DNA from: an uncultured Porphyromonadaceae bacterium
GTDB taxonomy: Bacteria; Bacteroidota; Bacteroidia; Bacteroidales; Muribaculaceae
Assembly (NCBI GenBank): GCA_947176285.1
Contig: CAMWQF010000127.1
Coordinates: 1-7,709, forward strand
Length of the DNA: 7,709 bases
Direction of reading: 5' to 3'
The notes below the pieces were generated by a model that worked only from the letters and a program-made list of their open reading frames with translations, searched no databases and had not been told where the DNA came from. Positions 1 to 7,200 of the stretch are shown piece by piece. The position numbers and the translations under genes were made by a program. The stretch's first letter is position 1. Every line of letters starts with the position of its first letter.

Positions 1-6
1 TGTCAT
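1..6 (-). CDS. Possible start of a further gene, cut by the window edge
   Basis: On the minus strand the rpmF stop codon TAA overlaps an ATG in the arrangement TAATG, followed by ACA, so a gene beginning Met-Thr could start here. Stop/start overlaps of this kind are typical of translationally coupled genes. In many bacteria yceD and rpmF are followed by fatty-acid or phospholipid synthesis genes, often fabH in Bacteroidota, so fabH is a reasonable guess from gene order alone. Only two codons are visible and nothing in them identifies the product. Confidence 0.3.
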
Positions 7-188
7 TACATCACTGCTTTCTCAATCACGAGTTTTCCGCGATAGTAGCCACATTCTCCACAGATGTTGTGCCATACGTGCCATGCGCCACAGTTAGGGC
101 AGATTGCAAGTGTCGGAATGAGCGCCTTGTCATGTGTACGGCGCTTCGCGGTGCGGGTGTGCGATTGTCTACGTTTAGGATGTGCCAT
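6..188 (-). CDS. rpmF: 50S ribosomal protein L32
   Basis: This complete 60-residue protein is a structural component of the large ribosomal subunit. The N-terminus MAHPKRRQSHTRTAKRRTHD is the basic, rRNA-binding tail typical of bacterial L32. The second half holds a zinc-ribbon with four cysteines, CPNC (C30, C33) and CGEC (C43, C46), so this is the zinc-binding form of L32 rather than a Cys-less paralogue. Length and ending (YYRGKLVIEKAVM) fit the Bacteroidota family. It lies 86 bases downstream of yceD on the same strand with no obvious promoter or terminator between them, so the two are probably co-transcribed. The yceD-rpmF adjacency is conserved across many bacterial phyla. Its stop codon overlaps a possible next start codon. 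Confidence 0.98.
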   Translation of the reverse strand: MAHPKRRQSHTRTAKRRTHDKALIPTLAICPNCGAWHVWHNICGECGYYRGKLVIEKAVM

Positions 189-274
189 TTTTATTCAAAG
201 TTTATCAGACAGCCATTTCTCCCTTCCTTTATGGGAAAGAATCATGACTGCCATCGGTTATTAATTATTATCTT

Positions 275-754
275 TTATATATCATCATCTTCAGGATCAA
301 GTCCTTCCGATGTATGCTTGCTCATTATTTCTTCCATCTCAGGGTTGCACTCCCCTTCAGGGTGCACATGCCGCAACGGGATGCTAAGCAAAATCGTGTC
401 CGCAATAAGAGGTGAGAGATCGAATTCCACTTCACTCTCCGGAATGATAATGGTATCGTCATTTTCATCATAGTCCTCGCCGTAGCGAATCATCACATCA
501 TAGTCTTCATCAACATCCAGACGCATCGGATCAAGACAACGGTCACACGGTATCTCTATCCATCCCTGGCATGTGATGCCTATATTATATGCACCATGAC
601 GAACATCTATGTCGACATATGCAGTGACATCGGCCTCTTTCACGTCGTCGTTGCCTCGTGACGCAAAGAAGTCGCCGTCTACCTTCATCTCATACTCATG
701 ATGGCCTTCACTGAGACCCGGAAGGGCTATTATGAATTGCTTTAAATCACACAT
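275..754 (-). CDS. yceD: DUF177 / YceD family protein
   Basis: This complete 159-residue acidic soluble protein belongs to the YceD/DUF177 family, which is encoded next to rpmF in many bacteria and is linked in the literature to 23S rRNA or large-subunit maturation; its exact activity is not settled. The family hallmark CxxC is seen as PCDRCLDP (C70, C73), inside the typical context of a beta-rich domain ending in GWIEIPCDRCLDPM. The C-terminal part has the usual conserved tract DLSPLIADTILLSIPLRHVH, then GECN with a single cysteine (C136). Many family members from other phyla carry more cysteines there, so a full four-Cys metal site is not obvious. The tail is strongly acidic (EGLDPEDDDI). 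No signal peptide or membrane segment is present. The ATG start is supported by the promoter about 28 bases upstream; the leader is short and the ribosome-binding site weak, as is usual in Bacteroidota. Confidence 0.92.
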   Translation of the reverse strand: MCDLKQFIIALPGLSEGHHEYEMKVDGDFFASRGNDDVKEADVTAYVDIDVRHGAYNIGITCQGWIEIPCDRCLDPMRLDVDEDYDVMIRYGEDYDENDDTIIIPESEVEFDLSPLIADTILLSIPLRHVHPEGECNPEMEEIMSKHTSEGLDPEDDDI

Positions 755-781
755 CTCTTATAATGCGTTTCTTTTGCGCTG

Positions 782-813
782 CAAAATTAATCATTTTTTG
801 CCGATTACACAAC
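782..813 (-). promoter_or_regulatory. Bacteroidota-type promoter for yceD-rpmF
   Basis: Read on the minus strand, 789-782 is TAATTTTG, a perfect match to the Bacteroidota -7 consensus TAnnTTTG. Exactly 20 bases upstream, 813-810 reads GTTG, which matches three of four positions of the -33 consensus TTTG. Transcription should begin near position 775, leaving a leader of about 20 bases before the yceD ATG at 754. The match is to the primary sigma factor of this phylum, as expected for a ribosomal-protein operon. The remaining stretch between this promoter and the repeat array (814-887) is A/T-rich and shows nothing else recognisable. Confidence 0.7.
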
Positions 814-887
814 TTCTCACCGATATTTTTCAACTCTCCCCCTAAAAATTACCCCAAAAATTCCCTTTTATATCCAAAGCAATATTT

Positions 888-1210
888 TCAAAGCCGCTGT
901 TTTTCGGTTAAGTGCGTCCCCCAAGATGCAGCATAAAAATCAGTGTTTTCAGTTCAGTGCCCCGTCCAAGAGGCGGCATAAAAAAGTCGGTGTTTTCGGT
1001 TGAGTGTGCCGCCCAAGGGGCAGCAAGAAAATCAGTGTTTTCAGTTCAGTGCCCCGTCCAAGAGACGGCATAAAAAAGTCGGTGTTTTCGGTTTAGTGTG
1101 CCGCCCAAGGAGCAGCAAGAAAGTCAGTGTTTTCGGTTCAGTGCCCCCGCATAAAAGCCGGTGTTTTCGGTTGAGTGTGCCGCCCAAGGGGCGGCAAGGC
1201 AAGAAAGTCA
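888..1210 (+). repeat. REP-like repeat array, seven units, downstream of the RAYT gene
   Basis: Seven head-to-tail units start near 891, 943, 990, 1035, 1082, 1127 and 1161. The common core read on the plus strand is GTGTTTTCRGTTNAGTG, then a small palindrome, then an A-rich tail ending GTCG or RTCA. Two subtypes alternate: A (TTCAGTGCCCC, about 47 bases; units at 943, 1035, 1127) and B (mostly TTGAGTGTGCC, 45 to 50 bases; units at 990, 1082, 1161). The A+B dimers 943-1034 and 1035-1126 are 92 bases each and differ at only four positions, so they are a recent tandem duplication. The last unit has a perfect hairpin, GCCGCCC-AAG-GGGCGGC, at 1179-1195. The unit at 1127 is only 34 bases, having lost its palindrome. 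The array fills most of the gene-free stretch between yceD and the transposase-like gene, and its final GTCA contains that gene's stop codon. Confidence 0.9.
1179..1195. repeat. Perfect hairpin in the array unit nearest the RAYT gene
   Basis: Seven base pairs (GCCGCCC with GGGCGGC) enclose a three-base AAG loop. The invariant AGTG of the unit ends two bases before the stem. No T-run follows it on either strand; on the minus strand the T-rich tract lies before the stem, so this is not an intrinsic terminator. By analogy with E. coli REPs it would be the folded single-stranded target of the neighbouring HUH protein. Confidence 0.7.
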
Positions 1211-2173
1211 TTTCAATCTAAGTAAGCGCATATCAATAGCTCCCTTTGCAATATTTTCCGCAATTTTGTTTCCATACAAACAGAGATCCCTTGTAAGTTC
1301 AACTTTTCTTGTCTGATAAAGTCCGGGAGCTATAATAAGAAGCCTCCCTTCACAACAAAGATCAAACTCCCTCCCTGATGGCTTGAATCTTTCTGACAGA
1401 CCATTAGGAACAATCTTTATTATCTTTGCTCCTGAAGCAATGGCATCATCCCTTATAGCCTTCTCTGCCCTGCTATAAAACGGAGACACAAATACCCCTT
1501 GTCCACGTATCGTCTCATTCCATTCCCTATGCTTTCTATTCTTTTCTTCTTCAGAATCTCGTCTGCTGATTATGACTGGAGAAATAAGCGGATGCCTTAA
1601 TAAATGGAAATTTCCAAATACAGTGAAGTATTTTCCGTCAATAAAAATATTCTGAGATCTATTGAAATATTCTGGATGTTCCCTCCTTAAAGCATAGCGA
1701 CGCGGATTGTCTTCCACATAGCGTTTAAATGTTTCTAACTGATTTTTTTTATATACAATCTTATCATTATATCCTGGAAGGAAAAATGATAATGGTTTAT
1801 TATCTATTCCTAATTCTAATTTTGAATTAAGCAACTGAGTGCATTTTATCTCAAAATTGTTTATTATTTTCCCAAGGTGAATATCTGTATTTTCCTTGAC
1901 ATAAAGCACCAAATGTATATGATCGGGCATAATTGCATATCTTAGAACATCAACCCATGGGAAATCTTTATTAATATTCCTGACGCAAGTCATAGCGACT
2001 TTTCCTGCTTGTGAAGGAATCCAACGCGCAGAGAAATCAAATCTTGTGCGCTTTGCAACTATATCTGACAGAAAGCCAATATCGGGATTGGACCTAAGCG
2101 TAATCAGATAAGAGCAGCGTGATTTGTAGTCATGCCACTCCGCTCTCTGGAGATATCTTTCTGAAAGATCCAT
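1208..2173 (-). CDS. REP-associated tyrosine transposase (RAYT) with a DprA-like C-terminal extension
   Basis: This complete 321-residue protein has an N-terminal Y1 HUH nuclease domain of the IS200/TnpA_REP type (about residues 12-165). It shows SYLITLRS at 21-28, the metal-binding HUH motif in MPDHIHLVL (H85, H87), and a downstream helix FKRYVEDNPRR, whose Y152 is the likely catalytic tyrosine (the family pattern is Y-x3-NP). Proteins of this family bind and cleave single-stranded hairpin repeats. The remaining 150 residues are not part of the minimal fold. GNFHLLRHP (187-195), SRRDS (203-207), GVFVSPFYSRAEK (226-238) and a segment ending KIVPNGL (about 250-259) follow the order of motifs in DprA-like Rossmann domains; this is my inference. 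The frame is intact and the key residues are present, so the protein may be active. Flanking repeats on both sides support the RAYT assignment. The start has no clear ribosome-binding site, and I found no convincing promoter. Confidence 0.87.
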   Translation of the reverse strand: MDLSERYLQRAEWHDYKSRCSYLITLRSNPDIGFLSDIVAKRTRFDFSARWIPSQAGKVAMTCVRNINKDFPWVDVLRYAIMPDHIHLVLYVKENTDIHLGKIINNFEIKCTQLLNSKLELGIDNKPLSFFLPGYNDKIVYKKNQLETFKRYVEDNPRRYALRREHPEYFNRSQNIFIDGKYFTVFGNFHLLRHPLISPVIISRRDSEEEKNRKHREWNETIRGQGVFVSPFYSRAEKAIRDDAIASGAKIIKIVPNGLSERFKPSGREFDLCCEGRLLIIAPGLYQTRKVELTRDLCLYGNKIAENIAKGAIDMRLLRLK

Positions 2174-2253
2174 AATGATGTAAAGTTAAGGATTTTTTAT
2201 CAAATGGCAAAATTTAATGCAGAAAATTTGACTCTTATTAAAATTTCTCTCCC

Positions 2254-2287
2254 CGATGCCTCGCATCGCCCACTTAACCGAAAACAC
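2254..2287 (-). repeat. Inverted REP-like copy just upstream of the RAYT gene
   Basis: Read on the minus strand, this unit is GTGTTTTCGGTTAAGTG, then GG, then a perfect hairpin CGATGC-GAG-GCATCG (2268-2254). It shares the core of the other units but has a different stem sequence, and it is the only copy in the opposite orientation, the same strand as the RAYT gene. It ends 80 bases before the RAYT start codon, within the likely promoter or leader of that gene. Between it and the start codon (2174-2253) the DNA is A/T-rich with nothing certain. Confidence 0.75.
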
Positions 2288-2335
2288 CGCTGCAAAACCA
2301 ATAGAAATTCTCATAATTAATAGCGAAGTCCCCAC

Positions 2336-2430
2336 TCAAAGCCGCTGCTTTCGATTCAGTGCCCCACCCAAAGCGCAGCCTAAAAGTCAGTGCTTTCGGT
2401 TGAGTGCGCTGCCCCTTGGGCAGCCTAAAA
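2336..2430 (+). repeat. REP-like repeat pair between the RAYT gene and the susD terminator
   Basis: Two direct units on the plus strand begin at 2336 and 2390. The first (subtype A, GATTCAGTGCCCC) has a poor palindrome. The second (subtype B, GGTTGAGTG) has a perfect hairpin, GCTGCCC-CTT-GGGCAGC, at 2408-2424. Both end in CTAAAA-type tails. The first opens with TCAAAGCCGCTG, the same 12 bases that open the array on the other side at 888-899. Thus the A-then-B order and outer boundary are shared by both flanks. The short stretch 2288-2335 between this pair and the inverted copy has no evident feature. Confidence 0.82.
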
Positions 2431-2467
2431 AAAATTCAAGCGCCTCTATGTAAGAGTCGCCTGAATT
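2427..2467 (-). terminator. Intrinsic terminator of the susC-susD operon
   Basis: On the minus strand, 2467-2454 pairs with 2446-2433 to form a 14-position stem (AATTCAGGCGACTC with GAGGCGCTTGAATT) broken by one A-G mismatch and including one G-U pair, with the seven-base loop TTACATA. The 3' arm runs directly into a run of eight T (2434-2427). It starts 22 bases after the susD stop codon, which makes it a textbook factor-independent terminator. The T-run abuts the last REP-like unit, so the repeats begin exactly where the operon ends. Confidence 0.85.
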
Positions 2468-2488
2468 TTAAATGATTCGTATATATTA

Positions 2489-4264
2489 TCAGTTATTCAG
2501 CTGATTGTTGATAATAGTGTTATAGTCCTTCTCTGCTTTAGGAATCTCATATCTCCAACCATTTGAATAGTCAGGAGCATAAGTGCCTTCGTAATATGGG
2601 AGGAAGTTATTGGATGTTGGATCCCCGGCCTTCCAAACTTCGCGAACAACTGGAATATTCCAACGCTTAAAGGAAAACCATGTGTCACCCTCACCCCAAA
2701 GCTCGATACGGCGATAGAGCCTTACTTCTTCCTTAAGGGCATCCCCTGACAGAGTGCAGGTGTATGCATCCATACGGTTGCTGTTGAGCTCTACAAGACA
2801 ATCACGTGCTGTCTGTTCATCTCCGTTCTCAATAGCAGCCTCAGCCTCATTGAGAAGCAACTCGGATGCACGGAGGAATGGGTGTTGTGAATCTCCAAGA
2901 TCCGTCGTTATGCTCCAGAACTTTATCTGTGCTCCAAACTGCACTCTGGTGGATGTTGCTAAAACGTAACGTATATAATCTTGAGTTTCAGGATCCAAAG
3001 CATCCTCATCTGTCAGTTCCAAAGCTGCTCCAAGGCTTGACCCTGTATTAAAGGGAAACAATCCATCTGAATAGCCTTCAGGAGTCGTATACATGTTCCA
3101 TAATGTAATCGAAGTAGTGATGACCGGATCCACACCCCACATTGTCATGCGGTCTGCGTTTACACAATTAATATTCCAGAAATCCTCCTCCTTTATACCG
3201 AAATCAACATACATATTAGCTTTGTCAGGAGTCCAGAACAGTTTACATCTTACGTCAGTATTGTTTTTATCATAAATTTCTTTATAAAGACGGTAGCTGA
3301 TGACACCTCCACCTCCGGTCCAGTCATCATTAGTGGCATAACCACCATTACAGCTAAAAGAAGCACCCCACGACCAATAGCCGTTGTATGTCTTGTTATA
3401 ATCATTATACCAGAGCCATTCCTTGTTTGCCGCTCCAAACCCGGCAAGATATTCATCACCTGACATAATGGGATATTTCTGGCGAGCTTCTTTTGCCATC
3501 TGCTGAGCCTTAGGCCAATCATGGTTGATGAGGGCGACACGTGAATACAGACCCTTGGCTACATCAATGTTTGGCTCAAAACCTTTGGAGCGAGCTTTAC
3601 CCGATTCTGTATAAAGTACTATAGCGTCGTCAAGATCTTGATAGATCTGATCCATTACTGCTTTGTAGGATACCAATGGAGACTGTTCAGATCCGGGTTC
3701 CGTGCGCAATACCACGCAAAGAGCCTCTCCATTATTGCGATCTTCAAAACGGGGACCATACACCTGCATCAAGCGGATATAAGCATGTGCGCGGATGGTA
3801 AGTGCGGAAGCCTTTATCTGTTTAACCTCGGCGGGATCACCCGGCACCTCATCTATTTTTGAAAGAATCACATTTGCCTGATTTATGAGATTGTAGGCAT
3901 ACATCCAGGCATAGCGATCAGCATCCCCGGAATCTCGTGTCATATAGATCCAAGCCTGAGTTTCTTTCTGAAAGCCATAGAGCCATGAATCTGCAAAGTC
4001 AGGACTTGGAGAGTCGCCGTAATAAGTCTGTAGATATCCTTCGCCGTTAGCATAGCGAATGGCATATTCGCTATCATCATCACCATATCCGAAATACATA
4101 GCTTCGCAAAGTCCGTAGAGAGCTGCACGGGCTGCCTCGACACTCTCCCCGATAGCTGCATCGCTCACGAGGTCGACAGGTGGCTGCTCAAGATAGTTAC
4201 TGTCGCAGGCTACCATACCGAGCGTCAAAGCAGATGCGAGAATACCTTTATATATTTTTTTCAT
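2489..4264 (-). CDS. SusD/RagB family nutrient-binding outer-membrane lipoprotein
   Basis: This complete 591-residue protein is a surface lipoprotein that forms the lid of a SusCD importer and binds the incoming ligand. A lipoprotein signal peptide ends in the lipobox GMVAC, with C20 as the acylated residue. The N-terminal SusD-like region (about 25-240) includes the TPR-type helix ALTIRAHAYIRLMQVYG (154-170). The C-terminal SusD/RagB domain (about 300-590) carries HPFLRASELLLNEAEA (461-476), RRIELWGEGDTWFSFKRW (518-535) and the near-terminal RYEIPKAEKDYNTIINNQ (571-588), all hallmarks of the family. The middle (285-320) is rich in Trp, Tyr and Gly, as is often seen at ligand-binding surfaces. 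It starts 23 bases after the susC-like gene, so the two are co-transcribed, and it is the last gene of the operon. No enzyme gene accompanies it here, so the ligand (glycan, peptide or other) cannot be told. Confidence 0.96.
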   Translation of the reverse strand: MKKIYKGILASALTLGMVACDSNYLEQPPVDLVSDAAIGESVEAARAALYGLCEAMYFGYGDDDSEYAIRYANGEGYLQTYYGDSPSPDFADSWLYGFQKETQAWIYMTRDSGDADRYAWMYAYNLINQANVILSKIDEVPGDPAEVKQIKASALTIRAHAYIRLMQVYGPRFEDRNNGEALCVVLRTEPGSEQSPLVSYKAVMDQIYQDLDDAIVLYTESGKARSKGFEPNIDVAKGLYSRVALINHDWPKAQQMAKEARQKYPIMSGDEYLAGFGAANKEWLWYNDYNKTYNGYWSWGASFSCNGGYATNDDWTGGGGVISYRLYKEIYDKNNTDVRCKLFWTPDKANMYVDFGIKEEDFWNINCVNADRMTMWGVDPVITTSITLWNMYTTPEGYSDGLFPFNTGSSLGAALELTDEDALDPETQDYIRYVLATSTRVQFGAQIKFWSITTDLGDSQHPFLRASELLLNEAEAAIENGDEQTARDCLVELNSNRMDAYTCTLSGDALKEEVRLYRRIELWGEGDTWFSFKRWNIPVVREVWKAGDPTSNNFLPYYEGTYAPDYSNGWRYEIPKAEKDYNTIINNQLNN

Positions 4265-4287
4265 ATCTGTTACCTGATTAATTTTTA

Positions 4288-7200
4288 TTAGAACTTGACA
4301 TTTAACTGGAATGCAAACACTCTTGCAGGAACATAGAACTTACCCTGACCACCCTTGAAACCGTACTGAGGATTCATACCTTTACGTGCAGTGGCAGTGA
4401 ATACATTATCGATCGACATTCCGATATTGATATTCTGCATCTGAAGTGCGGATGCCCATTTAGTGGGAAGATCATAGGAGACATTCAGATTCTTGAGTAC
4501 CAGATAGGAAGCATTGGTGAGCCAGCGAGAAGAAGCTCCGTTGTTCTTGGCAGCGTTTGAAGTGTTGAGCTGAGGGATTAGAGAATCGTCGATATCCTCA
4601 GCACTTGCTATGTAGGCATTGAAATCCACACCGTTGACATTGATCTGCTTATATTCATGATCTGCTACACCTTCCGGCTTCTGAGTCCAGGAATTGACAA
4701 GGTCTTTATGTATAGCACTTGGTTGGCTAGACATATTCATGAGATCCTGATAGTTATAGTCCATGACCTTGCCTCCGAGACTGTATGTGAATAATAGACC
4801 GAAGTTGAGACCTTTCCATGACAGATTAGTACCGAAAGATCCATAGACTACGGGGAATGCATCCGCTTGAACCTTTCCTGTGGCATAAGCCGGAGTATTA
4901 GTGTAAAGTTTGTATCCACCCTCTCCGTCGGGAATCGCCACAAGTGAACCCTGACTGGCTGCATTCTTCACATAAGTCAGGAACTGTGATTCATTCTGAT
5001 GTGCAGTTCCATCTTCATCCCAATATGTGAGAGAAGGTGCGTTAGGATCTATTTCATATAATGATTGTCCTGTCACACGATCCACACCATTCCACGTACG
5101 TGTGTATATTGATCCAAGGCTCTTTCCGAGGAACCATCCGTTGCCGGGCATATCATGAGCTTCAGGAAGTTTGATGATTTTGTTCTTATTGAAAGTAGCG
5201 TCAACACTGAAGTCCCACTTAAAGTCTCTTGTTCGTATAATATCCACACCAAACTGGAGTTCCCAGCCGATATTCTGCATCGTGCCTATATTCATCAACG
5301 CGTGAGGATTGGCACCTGTGTCAGACATTGTACCTCCCGAAAGTGGCTGAGTAACATTGAAAATAAGATCTGTATTGCGCTTGTTGAAGTAGCCTACACT
5401 GAAGTTGAAACGGTCGTTGAAGAGTGAGCCTTCAAGGGCGACATCGAATGTGCGAGTAGCCTCCCATTTAAGATTTTGAGAAGCCAACTGAATGGGAATA
5501 AGAGAGTTTACATCGTTATACTTTATAATCTGATAGAGGTTATAGTATGAGTAAGCACCTGCAGACGCATCATTACCTACAGAACCGTAAGCAGCACGAA
5601 GCTTAAGATAGTTCACCCAATCCACATCATGCATGAAATTTTCCTTGCTGATCATCCAGCTTGCTCCTACACTCCAGAAAGTACCCCATCTGTTATCTTT
5701 TTCAAAGTAGGACGAACCGTCGCGACGAATTGATGCCTCTGCGAAATATTTCTGAGAATAGTTATATCTAACTCGTCCTAGATATGATTCCGAACGGATC
5801 TGGGTAGTCTGTTGGCTCGCGGGATTTGTTGTTGCAAAATTAGATAGGGAGTAGATACCCGGAAGAAGTTGATTCTGTACGTTTACTGAATGTGATGAAC
5901 TAGTATACTGATAATTCTCATGATCAAGAAGAACATCCACATGATTCATTCCATAGTCATGATCCCAAGTAAGGGTCTGCATGAAAGTATGGCTGTCATA
6001 TGCATAGTCATATTGATATAGACGACCGTTGGGAGTGACACCCGAGCCATTCTCATTTGTCATGTAGCGCCAGTAATTAGTCTTATCTCTATGGATATTT
6101 CCTCTGAATGTCAATTCAAAGCCATAAGGGATAATAAATGTTGCGAAAGCTGATCCATCAATAACCGCAGATGTACTTTCCTTCTTGTCAAGACGTGTTG
6201 TCCATGCTACATTGGTACCTTGATTGCCAAGATAAGAACTTGAGTTCCAGATATAGTTGCCTTCTCCATCTCTAAGGATTTCTCCTGTCTCTGGATCATG
6301 TGCATAATATGGGAAGATAGGAGCCTTATCCTGCACAAGGAAGGGGTTGTTGACATATCCTTCATCATCTTTTGAAGTGATACCGCGGTTCTGTTTAGTG
6401 TACATAGCCGCCAGGTTTACACCCATCTTGAAATACTTCACAGGCTGGAATGTAGTGTTCAAGCGACCATTGAAACGTTCGAAATCCGTAGAGAGCATAT
6501 AGCCATTTTCCTTAAGATATCCTACAGATGCGAATACATTGAACTTATCGGTAGCTCCAGTGGCATTCACATTGTATTCCTGACGATAGCCGCTTCTTGA
6601 CACAGCGTCCCACCAGTCAAGATCTGTGTAACCGGGAAGTGGATTTCCGGAGAATTTTCCCTGAGCGTCAAAAAGTTCGTTAGCAGGCTTACCATATACA
6701 TTCTCGAAAGCAAAAGTGAAGAAATTATTTCTAACGTCTGCTATTGCCTGAGTCAGATCAGAAGATGTGCCCTCTGTGAGGCGGCTATTGACAAGACCGG
6801 TGAAGAATGTCTGCATAAATCCGTTGGCATCCTGACGTTCGTAGAATGGAAGTCCACGATTGTACATACCCTGACGCATCTGGAGAGTAACGTCAACCTT
6901 CCCTGCTGTTTTTGCTCTTTTTGTTGTGATAAGGATTACACCATTTGCACCACGGTTACCGTAAAGGGCTGCAGAAGCGGCATCCTTGAGCACTGACATA
7001 GATTCAATATCGGCAGGGTTTAAGTCTGCGATAGATCCTTCATATACCACACCGTCAACTACATACAGAGGATTGCTTACACCATTGACAGTATTGTAGC
7101 CACGAATAAGGATAGATGGCTGAGAGCCTGGATAGCCTACAGAGTTATTAACTTGAACACCTGGAGCGTTACCTTCGAGTGCGGCGGTAACGGTTGTTAC

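Noticed and set aside
69..473. Plus-strand protein of 134 residues
   Set aside because: It is antisense to rpmF and yceD, which are both firmly identified, and its composition is not protein-like.
891..1210. CRISPR array
   Set aside because: The units abut each other with no unique spacers, they alternate between two subtypes, and there are no cas genes. The hairpin-plus-tetranucleotide layout fits REP elements.
1161..1210. Intrinsic terminator for the RAYT gene formed by the last repeat
   Set aside because: The stem is perfect, but no T-run follows it on the minus strand, and the T-rich tracts lie on the wrong side of the hairpins.
1000..1221. Small plus-strand protein of 73 residues with repeated FSVPPKG-like motifs
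   Set aside because: The repetition comes from reading through the nucleotide repeats. It runs antisense into the RAYT gene and has no family resemblance.
2180..2250. Bacteroidota promoter for the RAYT gene
   Set aside because: On the minus strand there is a TAAATTTTG, but its internal spacing is one base too long and no TTTG box sits at the right distance, so it was not annotated.
2256..2453. Small plus-strand protein of 65 residues
   Set aside because: It is again a translation of REP-like units, and it crosses the susD terminator in antisense.
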